Positions 48,375-57,328 of a DNA stretch of 58,530 nucleotides are shown here, piece by piece. The notes under the pieces are model-generated. The model saw only the letters and a program-made list of their open reading frames with translations, did no database searches and had not been told where the DNA came from. The stretch's first letter is position 1. Each line of letters begins with the position of its first letter. The stretch comes from JAQTNP01 sp964616145 (GTDB lineage Bacteria > Patescibacteriota > Minisyncoccia > Minisyncoccales > PEYH01), in the NCBI GenBank assembly GCA_964616145.1, contig CAZTRD010000006.1, positions 1-58,530 on the forward strand, in the 5' to 3' direction. Made by a program: the position numbers and the translations under genes.

Positions 48375-48647
48375 TTAAACTTCTTCAATATTATCTTCTG
48401 CCTTCTTTTGTTGGGCTATTCTTTCAACAACTCTCCATTTTTTATCCTTGGAAATCGGCTTGCATTCTTCTATCACAGCAATATCTCCTATATTGCATTC
48501 ATTCTTCTCATCATGGGCCTTGTATCTTGAATGGGACTTGTATCTCATCTGAAGCTTTTGATGAAGCTTTATCGATTCAATCTCAACAACAATCGTTTTT
48601 TGCATTTTGTTTGATACCACTCGACCTGTTAATCTTCTTTTTGCCAT
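48375..48647 (-). CDS. rpsQ: 30S ribosomal protein S17
   Basis: OB-fold 16S-binding protein, 90 residues. RLTGRVVSNKMQKTIVVEIE near the start and the central YKAHDEKNECNIGDIAVIEECKPISKDKKW are typical. Confidence 0.96.
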   Translation of the reverse strand: MAKRRLTGRVVSNKMQKTIVVEIESIKLHQKLQMRYKSHSRYKAHDEKNECNIGDIAVIEECKPISKDKKWRVVERIAQQKKAEDNIEEV

Positions 48648-48651
48648 ATGT

Positions 48652-48840
48652 TTATTTGCTATTTATTTTGTTAATAGTCATAATCCTGGCTATTGTCTTT
48701 CTAATCTCTCCCATTTTTTTGACATTCTTAACCTTAGCCGAGGCCAAATCAAAATGCAATTGCCTCAATTCTTCTCTTAATTGGATTTCCATCCTCTTCA
48801 ACTCTTCAGCTGATTTTTTCTTTAATTCTTTGACTTCCAT
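48652..48840 (-). CDS. rpmC: 50S ribosomal protein L29
   Basis: A 62-residue two-helix protein at the tunnel exit. ELKKKSAEELKRMEIQLREEL is followed by LRQLHFDLASAKVKN and KMGEIRKTIARIMT. Order L16-L29-S17 is standard. Confidence 0.95.
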   Translation of the reverse strand: MEVKELKKKSAEELKRMEIQLREELRQLHFDLASAKVKNVKKMGEIRKTIARIMTINKINSK

Positions 48841-48841
48841 G

Positions 48842-49249
48842 TTATTCTTCTTTGATGAATTTCATTTTGATAGGGATCTTAGTAGAGGCCTTTCTGAATG
48901 CTTCTCTGGCCATTGCTTCATCCAATCCTGCTAATTCAAATATTATTCTTCCCGGCTTAATCGGGAAAACATAGTGGTCTACCGCACCCTTTCCTCCTCC
49001 CAAAGGAGCCTCAACTCCTTTGTTAGTTACCGGCTTATCAGGAAATACCCTAATCCATAGTTTTCCTCCTTTTTTTAAATATCTGATAATAGCTCTTCTG
49101 GCAGCTTCAAGCTGTTTGGCAGTAAGCCATTTGGTTCCCATGGCTTTCAAACCATAGGTGCCGAAAGCCAACTCAGTCCCGCGGTTTTCAACCCCTTTGC
49201 TGCGTCCTTTCTGCATCTTTCTGTATTTTACTTTCTTTGGCGCAAACAT
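48842..49249 (-). CDS. rplP: 50S ribosomal protein L16
   Basis: A-site-proximal protein, 135 residues. KVKYRKMQKGRSKG opens it; GGKLWIRVFPDKPVTNK and the GGGKGAVDHYVFPIKPGRIIFE segment are characteristic. Confidence 0.97.
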   Translation of the reverse strand: MFAPKKVKYRKMQKGRSKGVENRGTELAFGTYGLKAMGTKWLTAKQLEAARRAIIRYLKKGGKLWIRVFPDKPVTNKGVEAPLGGGKGAVDHYVFPIKPGRIIFELAGLDEAMAREAFRKASTKIPIKMKFIKEE

Positions 49250-49251
49250 AG

Positions 49252-49932
49252 TTATTCTTTAATGTTTTCTTCTTTTTCAATAAATTTCTCACCTTTGTAA
49301 ATCCAGGTTTTTACACCAATGATTCCATAGGTGCAATGGGCCTCGGCAAAACCATAATTAATATCTGCTCTTAATGTCTGCTTTGGCAATCTTCCGTGCT
49401 TTAACCATTCTCTACGAGAAATTGTTACTCCATTCAACCTTCCGGAAACTTCAATCTTTATCCCTTGGGCTTCTTTGTATCCCATTGCCTTGGCAATGCC
49501 TTCTTTCATGACTTTTCTGTACGGCATTCTCTTTTCCAATCTCTGGGCAACCCATTGAGATACTAAAGCCGCATTGATCCAAGGATTTCTGATTTCCCTG
49601 ATTTCCATTTTCAAATCTCTCTTTTTAACGATAACAGGGCTTAATTTATCCAATTCCTTTTCCAAAGAGGATTTTAATTCCTCTACTCCTTTCCCCCCTC
49701 TGCCTATAATCAAACCTGGCCTGGCAGTATTGATTATTACATTCACTTTTCCAGCAGATCTTTCAATCTCAATTTTCTCAACAGCTCCTTCTTTTAATTT
49801 CTTCTCCAAGAAAGTGCGGATGATAAAGTCCTCTTCAAGATATTTTTGAAGGTCTTTTTTGGCAAACCATCTGGAATCCCAGTTTACCAAATATCCTAAT
49901 CGAAACCCTATTGGATGAACCTTATGAGACAT
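49252..49932 (-). CDS. rpsC: 30S ribosomal protein S3
   Basis: mRNA-entry and helicase-site protein, 226 residues. MSHKVHPIGFRLGYLVNWDSRWFA opens it, the KH domain has RPGLIIGRGGKGVEEL near residue 77, and the C-terminal domain has EGIAKAMGYKEAQGIKIEVSGRLNG. It overlaps the rplV stop by 11 bases. Confidence 0.97.
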   Translation of the reverse strand: MSHKVHPIGFRLGYLVNWDSRWFAKKDLQKYLEEDFIIRTFLEKKLKEGAVEKIEIERSAGKVNVIINTARPGLIIGRGGKGVEELKSSLEKELDKLSPVIVKKRDLKMEIREIRNPWINAALVSQWVAQRLEKRMPYRKVMKEGIAKAMGYKEAQGIKIEVSGRLNGVTISRREWLKHGRLPKQTLRADINYGFAEAHCTYGIIGVKTWIYKGEKFIEKEENIKE

Positions 49933-50386
49933 TTTTCTTTGTAACTTTCTTCTTAATTATTTTTTTAGCGGGAACTTTCTTAGTTGTTTCCTTAACAACT
50001 TTTTTCTTTTCTTCTTTTTTAACCTCTTTTACAATCTTTTTATCCCTTGGCTTCCCTTTTTCATTTAAAATCACAATTATATGACTGCTTCTTTTAATAA
50101 TTTCATTGGATTGGCCTCTGGAAACCGGCCTCCATCTTTTTAACTTAGACCCTTCGTTTACAAAAATTGTTGAAATGTATAAATTATCGGGATTCAATTG
50201 AAAATTATTCTTGGCATTAGCAACAGCTGATTTGATAAGCTTAGCTATTGGTCTGGCTGATTTGTTATCAACAAAAGATAATTCATCCAAAGCTCTTTGG
50301 ACGCTTTTCCCCCTAACCACGTCAGCCACTAATCTGACTTTCCTTGGGGCTATTCTTAAATTGCTTAATTTTGCTTTTACTTCCAT
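49922..50386 (-). CDS. rplV: 50S ribosomal protein L22 with Lys-rich tail
   Basis: Tunnel-wall protein, 154 residues. I chose the ATG at 50386 (protein MEVKAKLSNLRIAPRKVRLVA), giving the TAATATG junction with rpsS. The core ends near residue 110; the last 40 residues are a Lys/Val/Thr tail (EVKKEEKKKVVKETTKK) ending inside rpsC. Confidence 0.96.
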   Translation of the reverse strand: MEVKAKLSNLRIAPRKVRLVADVVRGKSVQRALDELSFVDNKSARPIAKLIKSAVANAKNNFQLNPDNLYISTIFVNEGSKLKRWRPVSRGQSNEIIKRSSHIIVILNEKGKPRDKKIVKEVKKEEKKKVVKETTKKVPAKKIIKKKVTKKNVS

Positions 50387-50387
50387 A

Positions 50388-50711
50388 TTATTTCTTTGTT
50401 TCCTGTGTTGGTACAGCTGCACTGACTTCTGATTTTGATTCTATCTCTCTCTGCATCTTTCCTCCGTGTCTGACGAATCTTGTTGTTGGAGCGAATTCTC
50501 CCAATTTATGCCCTACCATGTCTTCTGACACTTTAACATTAATGAAAGATTTCCCGTTGTAAACGCTAAAGGTAAATCCGATCATTTCCGGGGAAAGGGT
50601 TGAACGCCTGGCCCAGGTTTTAATCGGGGCAGCATCATCTGCTTTTCCTTTTTGTACCTTTTTTAAAAGGTTTTGATCTACAAACGGACCTTTTTTAAGT
50701 GATCTTGCCAT
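50388..50711 (-). CDS. rpsS: 30S ribosomal protein S19
   Basis: Head protein contacting S13, 107 residues. ARSLKKGPFVDQNLL opens it, and PEMIGFTFSVYNGKSFINVKVSEDMVGHKLGEFAPTTRF is typical. It has about 12 residues more than usual at the C terminus. Confidence 0.96.
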   Translation of the reverse strand: MARSLKKGPFVDQNLLKKVQKGKADDAAPIKTWARRSTLSPEMIGFTFSVYNGKSFINVKVSEDMVGHKLGEFAPTTRFVRHGGKMQREIESKSEVSAAVPTQETKK

Positions 50712-50715
50712 ATGT

Positions 50716-51507
50716 TTATCTTCTTCTTGGTCTTCCTTTAATGATAAATTTATTGGTATATTTTCTCTTTCTTGTTTTCACTCCCAAGGCTGGTTTTCCC
50801 CATTTTGTCTTTGGCCCGGCAAAACCAATACCGGTTCTTCCTTCTCCTCCTCCATGCGGATGGTCAGAAGGATTCATGGCTAAACCTCTTACTTTTGGCC
50901 TTCTTCTTTTAAGTCTTGGGCTTCCGGCTTTTCCAATTATCGTAAATCTGTGCTCTGGATGGGATACAGCTCCTATTGTTGCAAAGCATTCTGCATTGAT
51001 TCTTCTTACTTCTTTTGAAGGCATTTGCAAATGTACATACTTGTCTTCAAGAGTAAGAACTCTTGCAGAGCTTCCGGCAGAACGAATCAGTTTCCCGGAA
51101 CTGGCTGGTTCCATTTCTACATTATGAACCTCTGTTCCTACTGGAATATTCTTAACTTTCATTCTGTTTCCCGGCCTTATCTCTGCTGATTCAGCAGTAA
51201 TAATCATATCTCCTATCTTTACTTTATCAGGGGCCAATATGTAGGCCTTTGTTTTATCAGTATACTCTATTAAGGCAAGAAATGCAGACCTGTTCGGATC
51301 ATATTCCAACGCCTTGATCTTTCCAGGAATATTTATCTTCTCCTGTCCGAAATTAACAATGCGATAATTTCTTTTCACCCCTCCTCCCCTGTGCCTGACA
51401 GTAATTTTACCAGAATTATTCCTCCCAGCTCTTTCCCTTATCGTAACCAAAAGACTCCTTTCCGGTTCCTTTTTGGTCAATATGTTTTTAACCTTTGTCT
51501 TTTTCAT
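50716..51507 (-). CDS. rplB: 50S ribosomal protein L2
   Basis: Peptidyl-transferase-centre protein, 263 residues. The catalytic-region SDHPHGGGEGR near residue 220 and GRNNSGKITVRHRGGG near 29 are invariant landmarks. Confidence 0.97.
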   Translation of the reverse strand: MKKTKVKNILTKKEPERSLLVTIRERAGRNNSGKITVRHRGGGVKRNYRIVNFGQEKINIPGKIKALEYDPNRSAFLALIEYTDKTKAYILAPDKVKIGDMIITAESAEIRPGNRMKVKNIPVGTEVHNVEMEPASSGKLIRSAGSSARVLTLEDKYVHLQMPSKEVRRINAECFATIGAVSHPEHRFTIIGKAGSPRLKRRRPKVRGLAMNPSDHPHGGGEGRTGIGFAGPKTKWGKPALGVKTRKRKYTNKFIIKGRPRRR

Positions 51508-51509
51508 GT

Positions 51510-51905
51510 TTATCTTGGTAAAATTTCAATTTTCTGGCCTGCTTTCAACGATACGATTGCTTTCTTGTATCCTGCTTTCTGCCCTTTTATCCTTCCTTTT
51601 CTTCTTTCTTTAGGCCTTACATTGATTATATTAACATTAGTAACATTTACCCTATATATCTCTTCAATTGATTTCTTTATCTCGTTTTTATTGGCATTAT
51701 TAAAAACTTTGAAAACAAACTGATTTTTCCCTTCTAAAAATCCTGCTTTCTCTGTGATGTGAGGAGCTTTAACAGATCTCCATCCTTGCTTTATCCTATC
51801 CTCCCTGATCGGTTTTACTTTCTTTTCTTCAACCTTAACAACGGGCTTTTCTTTTATAACCTCTTTTTCAGCTTTCTTTTCAGTTTTCTTGAATAATGCG
51901 CTCAT
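51510..51905 (-). CDS. rplW: 50S ribosomal protein L23 with N-terminal extension
   Basis: Tunnel-exit docking protein for SRP and trigger factor. The core begins near residue 47 (VKAPHITEKAGFLEGKNQFVFKV); the first 45 residues are a Lys/Glu extension (KKAEKEVIKEKPVVKVEEKKV). Total 131 residues. It overlaps rplD by four bases (ATGA). Confidence 0.95.
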   Translation of the reverse strand: MSALFKKTEKKAEKEVIKEKPVVKVEEKKVKPIREDRIKQGWRSVKAPHITEKAGFLEGKNQFVFKVFNNANKNEIKKSIEEIYRVNVTNVNIINVRPKERRKGRIKGQKAGYKKAIVSLKAGQKIEILPR

Positions 51906-52543
51906 TTTTTAATAACTAATTTTTCTAATTCTTTTATGCTGTCCTTTAAAAATATTAAATTGGCATATTTAACTACATCTGTCACATTCAAATCCTTTGT
52001 CTGCACAACATCTGTTTTCTTAATATTGCGGAAAGCTAATTTAAGATTCTTATCATTTGAAGGCATTACTATTAAGGTGCTTCCCTTTTTCTTGGCTCCC
52101 TCCAAAACATTATTGATAATCTTTGAGGCCTCTTTTGTTTTTCCATCTTTAATCTCAATTTTATCCAAAACCAATATTTCATTATCTTTCAATTTTCCTG
52201 ACAAAGCAGAGAATAGGGCGGCTTTCTTAACTTTTACAGAAAGGACTTTTTTGTAATTCTTGTCGTTTCTCGGACCGAAAGTAACTCCTCCATGCCTCCA
52301 TAACGGAGATCTGATAGAACCGTGCCTGGCTCTTCCTGTCCCTTTCTGTTTCCAGGGTTTTCTTCCTCCTCCGCTTACTTCTGATCTGTCTTTTGTGTGA
52401 GCGATATTCTGCCTTTTGTTAGACAATATTCCAAATACAACTTGCCTGATCAAATCCATATTAACCTCTTTGCCAAAAATCTCTTTTGGCATTTGGGTTT
52501 TTCCAGCTTCTTTCCCTTCTGAATTGTATGTATCTGCTAACAT
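51902..52543 (-). CDS. rplD: 50S ribosomal protein L4
   Basis: Tunnel-constriction protein and, in E. coli, repressor of the S10 operon; 213 residues. GGGRKPWKQKGTGRARHGSIRSPLWRHGGVTFGP near residue 60 is the tunnel loop and is intact. It starts one base after rplC (TAACATG). Confidence 0.97.
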   Translation of the reverse strand: MLADTYNSEGKEAGKTQMPKEIFGKEVNMDLIRQVVFGILSNKRQNIAHTKDRSEVSGGGRKPWKQKGTGRARHGSIRSPLWRHGGVTFGPRNDKNYKKVLSVKVKKAALFSALSGKLKDNEILVLDKIEIKDGKTKEASKIINNVLEGAKKKGSTLIVMPSNDKNLKLAFRNIKKTDVVQTKDLNVTDVVKYANLIFLKDSIKELEKLVIKK

Positions 52544-52544
52544 G

Positions 52545-53129
52545 TTATTTCTTAATCTCTAAGAGTATTCCCTTCCTGCCAGGAACAGCTCCTTTAATTG
52601 CAATTATATTATTGGAATTGTCTATCTCAACAATCTTGGCTGTTTTAACAGTATGTTGCCCAGCCCCCATCCTTCCAGGCATTTTCTTTCCTTTGATAAC
52701 ATGGGAAGGAAACGATGCTCCGACAGAACCAATTGTTCTTTCTTCGTGCTTGGCTCCGTGGCTTTTCTTTCTTCCGTGAAATCCCCATCTTTTCACTCCT
52801 CCTTGGAATCCTTTTCCTTTCGCCTTGCCTGTTACTTTGACAACATCTCCCAAGGCGAAGGAAGAAGCGTTGATTTCATCTCCGACTTTAACTTCAAGGA
52901 CAATATTTCTGAATTCTCTTAAATATCTGTATGGTTTATCCTGCAATGGTTTTTTAATGTTCTTGGTTCTTTTCTCATATCCTATCTGAACTGCGTCATA
53001 TCCGTCTTTTTCTTTTGTCTTAATCTGAGTTACAAAACATGGGCCAGCTTCAACCAAAGTCACAGGGACTATCTTATCCTCCTTCCAGATCTGAGTCATT
53101 CCTATTTTTTTTCCTAAAATGATTGGCAT
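52545..53129 (-). CDS. rplC: 50S ribosomal protein L3
   Basis: Early assembly protein near the peptidyl-transferase centre. I chose the ATG at 53129 (protein MPIILGKKIGMTQIWKED, 194 residues), matching the family; the longer frame reads into a hairpin leader. Core landmark: GFQGGVKRWGFHGRKKSHGAKH. Confidence 0.95.
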   Translation of the reverse strand: MPIILGKKIGMTQIWKEDKIVPVTLVEAGPCFVTQIKTKEKDGYDAVQIGYEKRTKNIKKPLQDKPYRYLREFRNIVLEVKVGDEINASSFALGDVVKVTGKAKGKGFQGGVKRWGFHGRKKSHGAKHEERTIGSVGASFPSHVIKGKKMPGRMGAGQHTVKTAKIVEIDNSNNIIAIKGAVPGRKGILLEIKK

Positions 53130-53138
53130 TTTTTTCAA

Positions 53139-53170
53139 GCAAATACCGGGATTATCCAGCCCGGCATTGC
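53139..53170 (-). promoter_or_regulatory. hairpin in the rpsJ-rplC gap
   Basis: GCAATGCCGGG (53170-53160) pairs with CCCGGTATTTGC (53150-53139) with a nine-base loop, about ten bases before the L3 start. It occupies the only sizeable gap (94 bases) in the S10-spc cluster, so it could be an autoregulatory or attenuation site. Confidence 0.5.
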
Positions 53171-53223
53171 TACTAACTAACAATAAAGCTGGTCGTTATA
53201 ATTTAATTATTTCTGCATGTTAA

Positions 53224-53562
53224 TTACATCTTTATCTGCACATCTACTCCGCTGGACAATGTCAAATTGGTAAGCGCTTCTATCAGTTTTTGGTTAGGAT
53301 TCAATATATCTATCAATCTCTTATGAACCCTTACTTCAAACTGTTCTCTAGCGTCTTTATGAACAAAGCTTGAGCGATTCACGGTATAGCGATGGATTTC
53401 TGTTGGCAAAGGAACTGGTCCTGATACTTCTGCTCCATACCTTAATACCGTATCTATTATCTGTCTTGAGCTTTTGTCCAATACTTTGAAATCGTAAGCT
53501 CTGAGCTTTATCCTTATCCTTGGTTTTACGGCCTCTGTTTCTTTCTTTTTTGACACTGCCAT
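53224..53562 (-). CDS. rpsJ: 30S ribosomal protein S10
   Basis: Head protein and NusE antitermination partner, 112 residues. RIRIKLRAYDFKVLDKSSRQIIDT near residue 15 and the loop GPVPLPTEIHRYTVNRSSFVHKDAREQFEVR are characteristic. Confidence 0.97.
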   Translation of the reverse strand: MAVSKKKETEAVKPRIRIKLRAYDFKVLDKSSRQIIDTVLRYGAEVSGPVPLPTEIHRYTVNRSSFVHKDAREQFEVRVHKRLIDILNPNQKLIEALTNLTLSSGVDVQIKM

Positions 53563-53578
53563 TTTTTTAAATTAAAAC

Positions 53579-53597
53579 AAGGCAAAGCTTTTGCCTT
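53579..53597 (-). terminator. terminator between tuf and rpsJ
   Basis: AAGGCAAA and TTTGCCTT form an 8-bp stem with a 3-base loop, followed on the minus strand by GTTTT. It overlaps the last bases of tuf; partial read-through into rpsJ is likely. Confidence 0.6.
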
Positions 53598-54795
53598 ATT
53601 TTAATATCTTTGTGATAACTCCTGAAGCAACTGTCTTGCCTCCTTCTCTGATAGCGAACCTTTGTTTTTCTTCTATGGCCATTGGAACAATCAATTTCAT
53701 TGTTAAGCTGATTGTATCTCCTGGCATAACCATTTCTGTTCCGGCTGGCAAAATCACATCTCCTGTAATATCAGCTGTTCTGATGAAGAATTGCGGCTTA
53801 TACCCAGTAAAGAATGGGGTATGTCTTCCACCTTCCTCTTTTGTCAAAATATATGTTTCAGCTTCAAATTCCGTATGAGGAGTAATGCTTCCTGGCTTAG
53901 CTAAGACCTGCCCTCTTTCAACATCTTCTTTTTTGAAACCTCTTAACAATACTCCAACATTATCTCCCGCCATTGCTTCGTCAAGAATCTTGTTAAACAT
54001 TTCAAGGCTGACTGCTGTTGTTTTTACTGTTGGTTTTATGCCAACAACTTCGACTTCCTCAGCTGCCTTTAATGCCCCTCTTTCAATTCTTCCAGTAGCA
54101 ACTGTTCCCCTTCCCTCAATTGAGAAAACATCTTCAACAGCCATTAAGAATGGCTTGTCTGTTTCTCTTTGAGGAGTTGGAATGTAGTCATCTAAGGCCT
54201 TTACCAATTCCATTATTGGCTTAATTGCCTCATCATCTTTTGTTTTAGCTTCTAATGCCTTTAAAGCAGAACCTCTGATCACTGGAATTTCATCTCCAGG
54301 GAATTCATATTTCTTTAAGAGTTCTCTAACTTCTGATTCAACCAAATTGATCATCTCCGGATCATCAACTGCATCGCATTTGTTCAAGAATACTATCATT
54401 GCTGGAACGCCTACGTTTTTGGCCAAAAGAATATGTTCTCTGGTTTGAGGCATTGGCCCGTCAACAGCCGAAACAACCAAGACAGATCCGTCCATCTGGG
54501 CAGCTCCGGTAATCATGTTTTTGATATAGTCGGCGTGTCCGGGACAATCAATATGAGCATAGTGTCTCTTCTCGCTCTCATATTCTACGTGGCAAACATT
54601 AATGGTAACTCCTCTTGCCTTCTCTTCTGGAGCAGAATCAATCTGATCGATTGTTCTCTCGTCTACGTTAAAACCATGCAAGTGTAAAGCATGGAGTATT
54701 GCCGCAGTTAAAGTTGTCTTTCCATGATCAACGTGACCGATGGTACCAACATTTAAATGTGGTTTTGTTCTTTCGAATTTTGCTTTCTCTGCCAT
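53596..54795 (-). CDS. tuf: elongation factor Tu
   Basis: GTPase delivering aminoacyl-tRNA, 399 residues. G1 GHVDHGKTT near residue 19, G3 DCPGHADY near 82 and G4 NKCDAVDD near 137 are intact, with beta-barrel domains 2 and 3 following. It has its own promoter about 130 bases upstream, separate from the fusA unit, and a terminator-like hairpin at its end. Confidence 0.98.
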   Translation of the reverse strand: MAEKAKFERTKPHLNVGTIGHVDHGKTTLTAAILHALHLHGFNVDERTIDQIDSAPEEKARGVTINVCHVEYESEKRHYAHIDCPGHADYIKNMITGAAQMDGSVLVVSAVDGPMPQTREHILLAKNVGVPAMIVFLNKCDAVDDPEMINLVESEVRELLKKYEFPGDEIPVIRGSALKALEAKTKDDEAIKPIMELVKALDDYIPTPQRETDKPFLMAVEDVFSIEGRGTVATGRIERGALKAAEEVEVVGIKPTVKTTAVSLEMFNKILDEAMAGDNVGVLLRGFKKEDVERGQVLAKPGSITPHTEFEAETYILTKEEGGRHTPFFTGYKPQFFIRTADITGDVILPAGTEMVMPGDTISLTMKLIVPMAIEEKQRFAIREGGKTVASGVITKILK

Positions 54796-54924
54796 GTTAA
54801 TTTTTGATGGGTTAGAGATTCTTGCGGGAAAAAAAATTCACGCAAACAATCACCCAATCCCACTCTTTATTTATTTTTTAATTACTTTTAATGACGGTTT
54901 GGACTGTAAAAATACAGTATATCA

Positions 54925-54953
54925 ATATTATTACAAACCACAAAAGAAGTCAA
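54925..54953 (-). promoter_or_regulatory. tuf promoter
   Basis: Minus-strand TTGACT (54948-54953) and TAATAT (54925-54930), 17 bases apart. The leader of about 125 bases contains a 6-bp hairpin (ACTGTA/TACAGT) just after the -10. Confidence 0.65.
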
Positions 54954-54956
54954 CTG

Positions 54957-55193
54957 TTAAAAAGGCAAATCGTCTATTGTCAGCCCCTCTTCCTCCCTAT
55001 CAGGGAGCATGACCTTTTCTTGCATTGGCGGCAATACTTTCTCCTCTTTAGGAGCCGGCATTGCTATGCCTTGGCTGACAACGGGCTTTTCCTCTTCAAA
55101 AGAAGAAATAATCATGGTTGGATTACCGTCTTCAACTATGATTATCTTTCCCCCTTCCTTCTTCAATAGTTTTTTTATCAGATTAAAATCCAT
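54957..55193 (-). CDS. small acidic hypothetical protein between fusA and tuf
   Basis: A 78-residue protein I cannot name. The N-terminal half (FNLIKKLLKKEGGKIIIVEDG and PTMIISSFEEEKP) has a helix-strand-strand pattern reminiscent of short Phd-like or DUF domains; the rest is Pro/Glu-rich and probably disordered, ending GLTIDDLPF. It starts one base after the fusA stop (TAATATG), so it is translated with the str operon. Composition matches the host. Confidence 0.75.
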   Translation of the reverse strand: MDFNLIKKLLKKEGGKIIIVEDGNPTMIISSFEEEKPVVSQGIAMPAPKEEKVLPPMQEKVMLPDREEEGLTIDDLPF

Positions 55194-55194
55194 A

Positions 55195-57309
55195 TTATTT
55201 TCTTCCTTCTATTATTGTTTGAACTATGTTTTCTGGGACCTTTTGATAGCTATTAAACTCCATAGTAAATGATCCTCGGCCTTGAGTCAATGACCTCAAG
55301 GATGTGGCGTATCCGAACATTTCGGCCAAAGGAACCTCCGCATCAATGACTTTCATATTTAATCTGTCTGCGGTCTCAGATATTCTTCCTCTTTTGGAGT
55401 TCAAATCACCTATTACATCGCCAAAATAGTCAGATGGAATGGTAACTTCAAGCTTCATGATAGGTTCAAGCAATATCGGTTTGGCTCTTCTTGCACCCTC
55501 CTGCAAAGCCATAGAACCGGCAATCTTAAAGGCCGCTTCGGAAGAATCAACCTCATGGAATGATCCGTCATATAGGGTTACTTTCACATCAATCATCGGA
55601 TAACCGGCAACAACTCCTCTTTCCATTGCTTCTCTGATTCCTTTCTCAGATGGAGAAATGAATTCTTTTGGAATAACTCCTCCTTTGATCTCATCAACAA
55701 ATAAGTATCCCTTTCCTCTTTCCTGCGGCTCTACCTTTATACATACATGGCCATATTGGCCTCTGCCTCCGCTCTGCCTAATATACTTTCCTTCTGCTTC
55801 AGCATTGATGGTAATGGTTTCTTTGTAAGCTACTTGGGGTCTCCCAATATTGGCTTCAACATTGAATTCTCTTCTCATTCTTTCTACTAAAACCTCCAGA
55901 TGCAGCTCTCCCATGCCGGAGATAATAGTATCGCCTGTTTCTTCATCTGACTTAATTCTGAATGTCGGATCTTCCTCGGCTAATTTTTTTAAAGCGAACC
56001 CTAATTTTTCCTGATCAGCTTTTGTTTTTGGTTCAATTCTGATAGAGATAACCGGCTCAGGGAATATAATTTCCTCAAGAATGATAGGATTTTCCAAATC
56101 ACAAATCGTATGTCCGGTAGACACATCTTTAAATCCAATAGCGGCAGCCAAATCTCCTGCCAACACTTCTTCTATCTCTTCTCTGTGATTGGCATGCATT
56201 CTTACAATTCTTCCGATCCTGATTTTGTCTCCGGTTATACTGTTTAAAATCGTAGATCCGGCAACAACTTTTCCTGAATATACCCTGAAATATGTTAAAT
56301 TCCCTACAAATGGATCGGTGGCAACCTTAAATGCCAAACCTGCAAAGGGTTCATTATCATCAGGATGTCTTTCCAATGGCTCTCCGGTTTTGACATCTTT
56401 GCCTACAATAGCTGGCAAGTCCAAAGGACAAGGAAGATAATGCACAACAGCATCAAGCATTAATTGCACTCCTTTATTCTTCAAAGCTGAACCGCATAAT
56501 ACAGGAACTATTTTGTAATTGATAACTGCTTTTCTTAATACATGTCTAATTTCTTGCGGAGTGATTTCTTGTCCGGACAGAAACTTTTCGGTCAGAGTAT
56601 GATCTTCTCCTGCTACTTTGTCCAAAAGTTTTTCTCTCCATTCTACCGCTTTTGCTTTTAAATTGTCAGGAATTTCTTCAATGGAAACATTCTCTCCATG
56701 CTCTCCACTGAATCTTACTGCTTTCATTGTAATCAAATTGATAACTCCTTCAAATCCTGCTTCTATCCCTATCGGAATCTGGACAGCAATCGCATTAGGA
56801 GTCAATTTGTCCAGAATTGATTGAAAACTATTTTCAAAAGAAGCCCCCATTCTGTCCAATTTATTAATGAAACAGATCCTTGGTACTTTGAATTTGTCCG
56901 CTTGTCTCCAAACAGTTTCTGACTGAGCCTCCACTCCTGCCACTCCGTCAAATACAACAACAGCTCCATCCAAAACTCTTAAAGATCTCTGCACTTCTGC
57001 AGTAAAATCAATGTGTCCAGGAGTATCAATAATATTTATCTTGTATTCATGATTTGGAATTTCCTGATCTGGATGATCTTTTTCTATGGGTGTCCAAAAA
57101 CAAGTAGTAGCTGCAGCAGTAATTGTAATACCTCTTTCTCTCTCCTGATCCATCCAATCCATGATTGCCGCTCCTTCATGAACCTCCCCTATTTTATGTG
57201 AAATGCCGGTATAAAAAAGAACCCGTTCTGAGACGGTAGTTTTTCCAGCATCAATGTGCGCAATGATGCCGATATTCCTGCATTTTTCAAGCGGATATAC
57301 CCGTGCCAT
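55195..57309 (-). CDS. fusA: elongation factor G
   Basis: Translocation GTPase, 704 residues. G1 AHIDAGKTT near residue 17, switch-1 RGITITAA, G3 DTPGHIDF and G4 NKLDRMG are all intact; domain IV has GGRGQYGHV near 510 and domain V closes the protein. It follows rpsG in the standard rpsL-rpsG-fusA order. Confidence 0.98.
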   Translation of the reverse strand: MARVYPLEKCRNIGIIAHIDAGKTTVSERVLFYTGISHKIGEVHEGAAIMDWMDQERERGITITAAATTCFWTPIEKDHPDQEIPNHEYKINIIDTPGHIDFTAEVQRSLRVLDGAVVVFDGVAGVEAQSETVWRQADKFKVPRICFINKLDRMGASFENSFQSILDKLTPNAIAVQIPIGIEAGFEGVINLITMKAVRFSGEHGENVSIEEIPDNLKAKAVEWREKLLDKVAGEDHTLTEKFLSGQEITPQEIRHVLRKAVINYKIVPVLCGSALKNKGVQLMLDAVVHYLPCPLDLPAIVGKDVKTGEPLERHPDDNEPFAGLAFKVATDPFVGNLTYFRVYSGKVVAGSTILNSITGDKIRIGRIVRMHANHREEIEEVLAGDLAAAIGFKDVSTGHTICDLENPIILEEIIFPEPVISIRIEPKTKADQEKLGFALKKLAEEDPTFRIKSDEETGDTIISGMGELHLEVLVERMRREFNVEANIGRPQVAYKETITINAEAEGKYIRQSGGRGQYGHVCIKVEPQERGKGYLFVDEIKGGVIPKEFISPSEKGIREAMERGVVAGYPMIDVKVTLYDGSFHEVDSSEAAFKIAGSMALQEGARRAKPILLEPIMKLEVTIPSDYFGDVIGDLNSKRGRISETADRLNMKVIDAEVPLAEMFGYATSLRSLTQGRGSFTMEFNSYQKVPENIVQTIIEGRK

Positions 57310-57328
57310 ATATATGTGAATTAATTAT

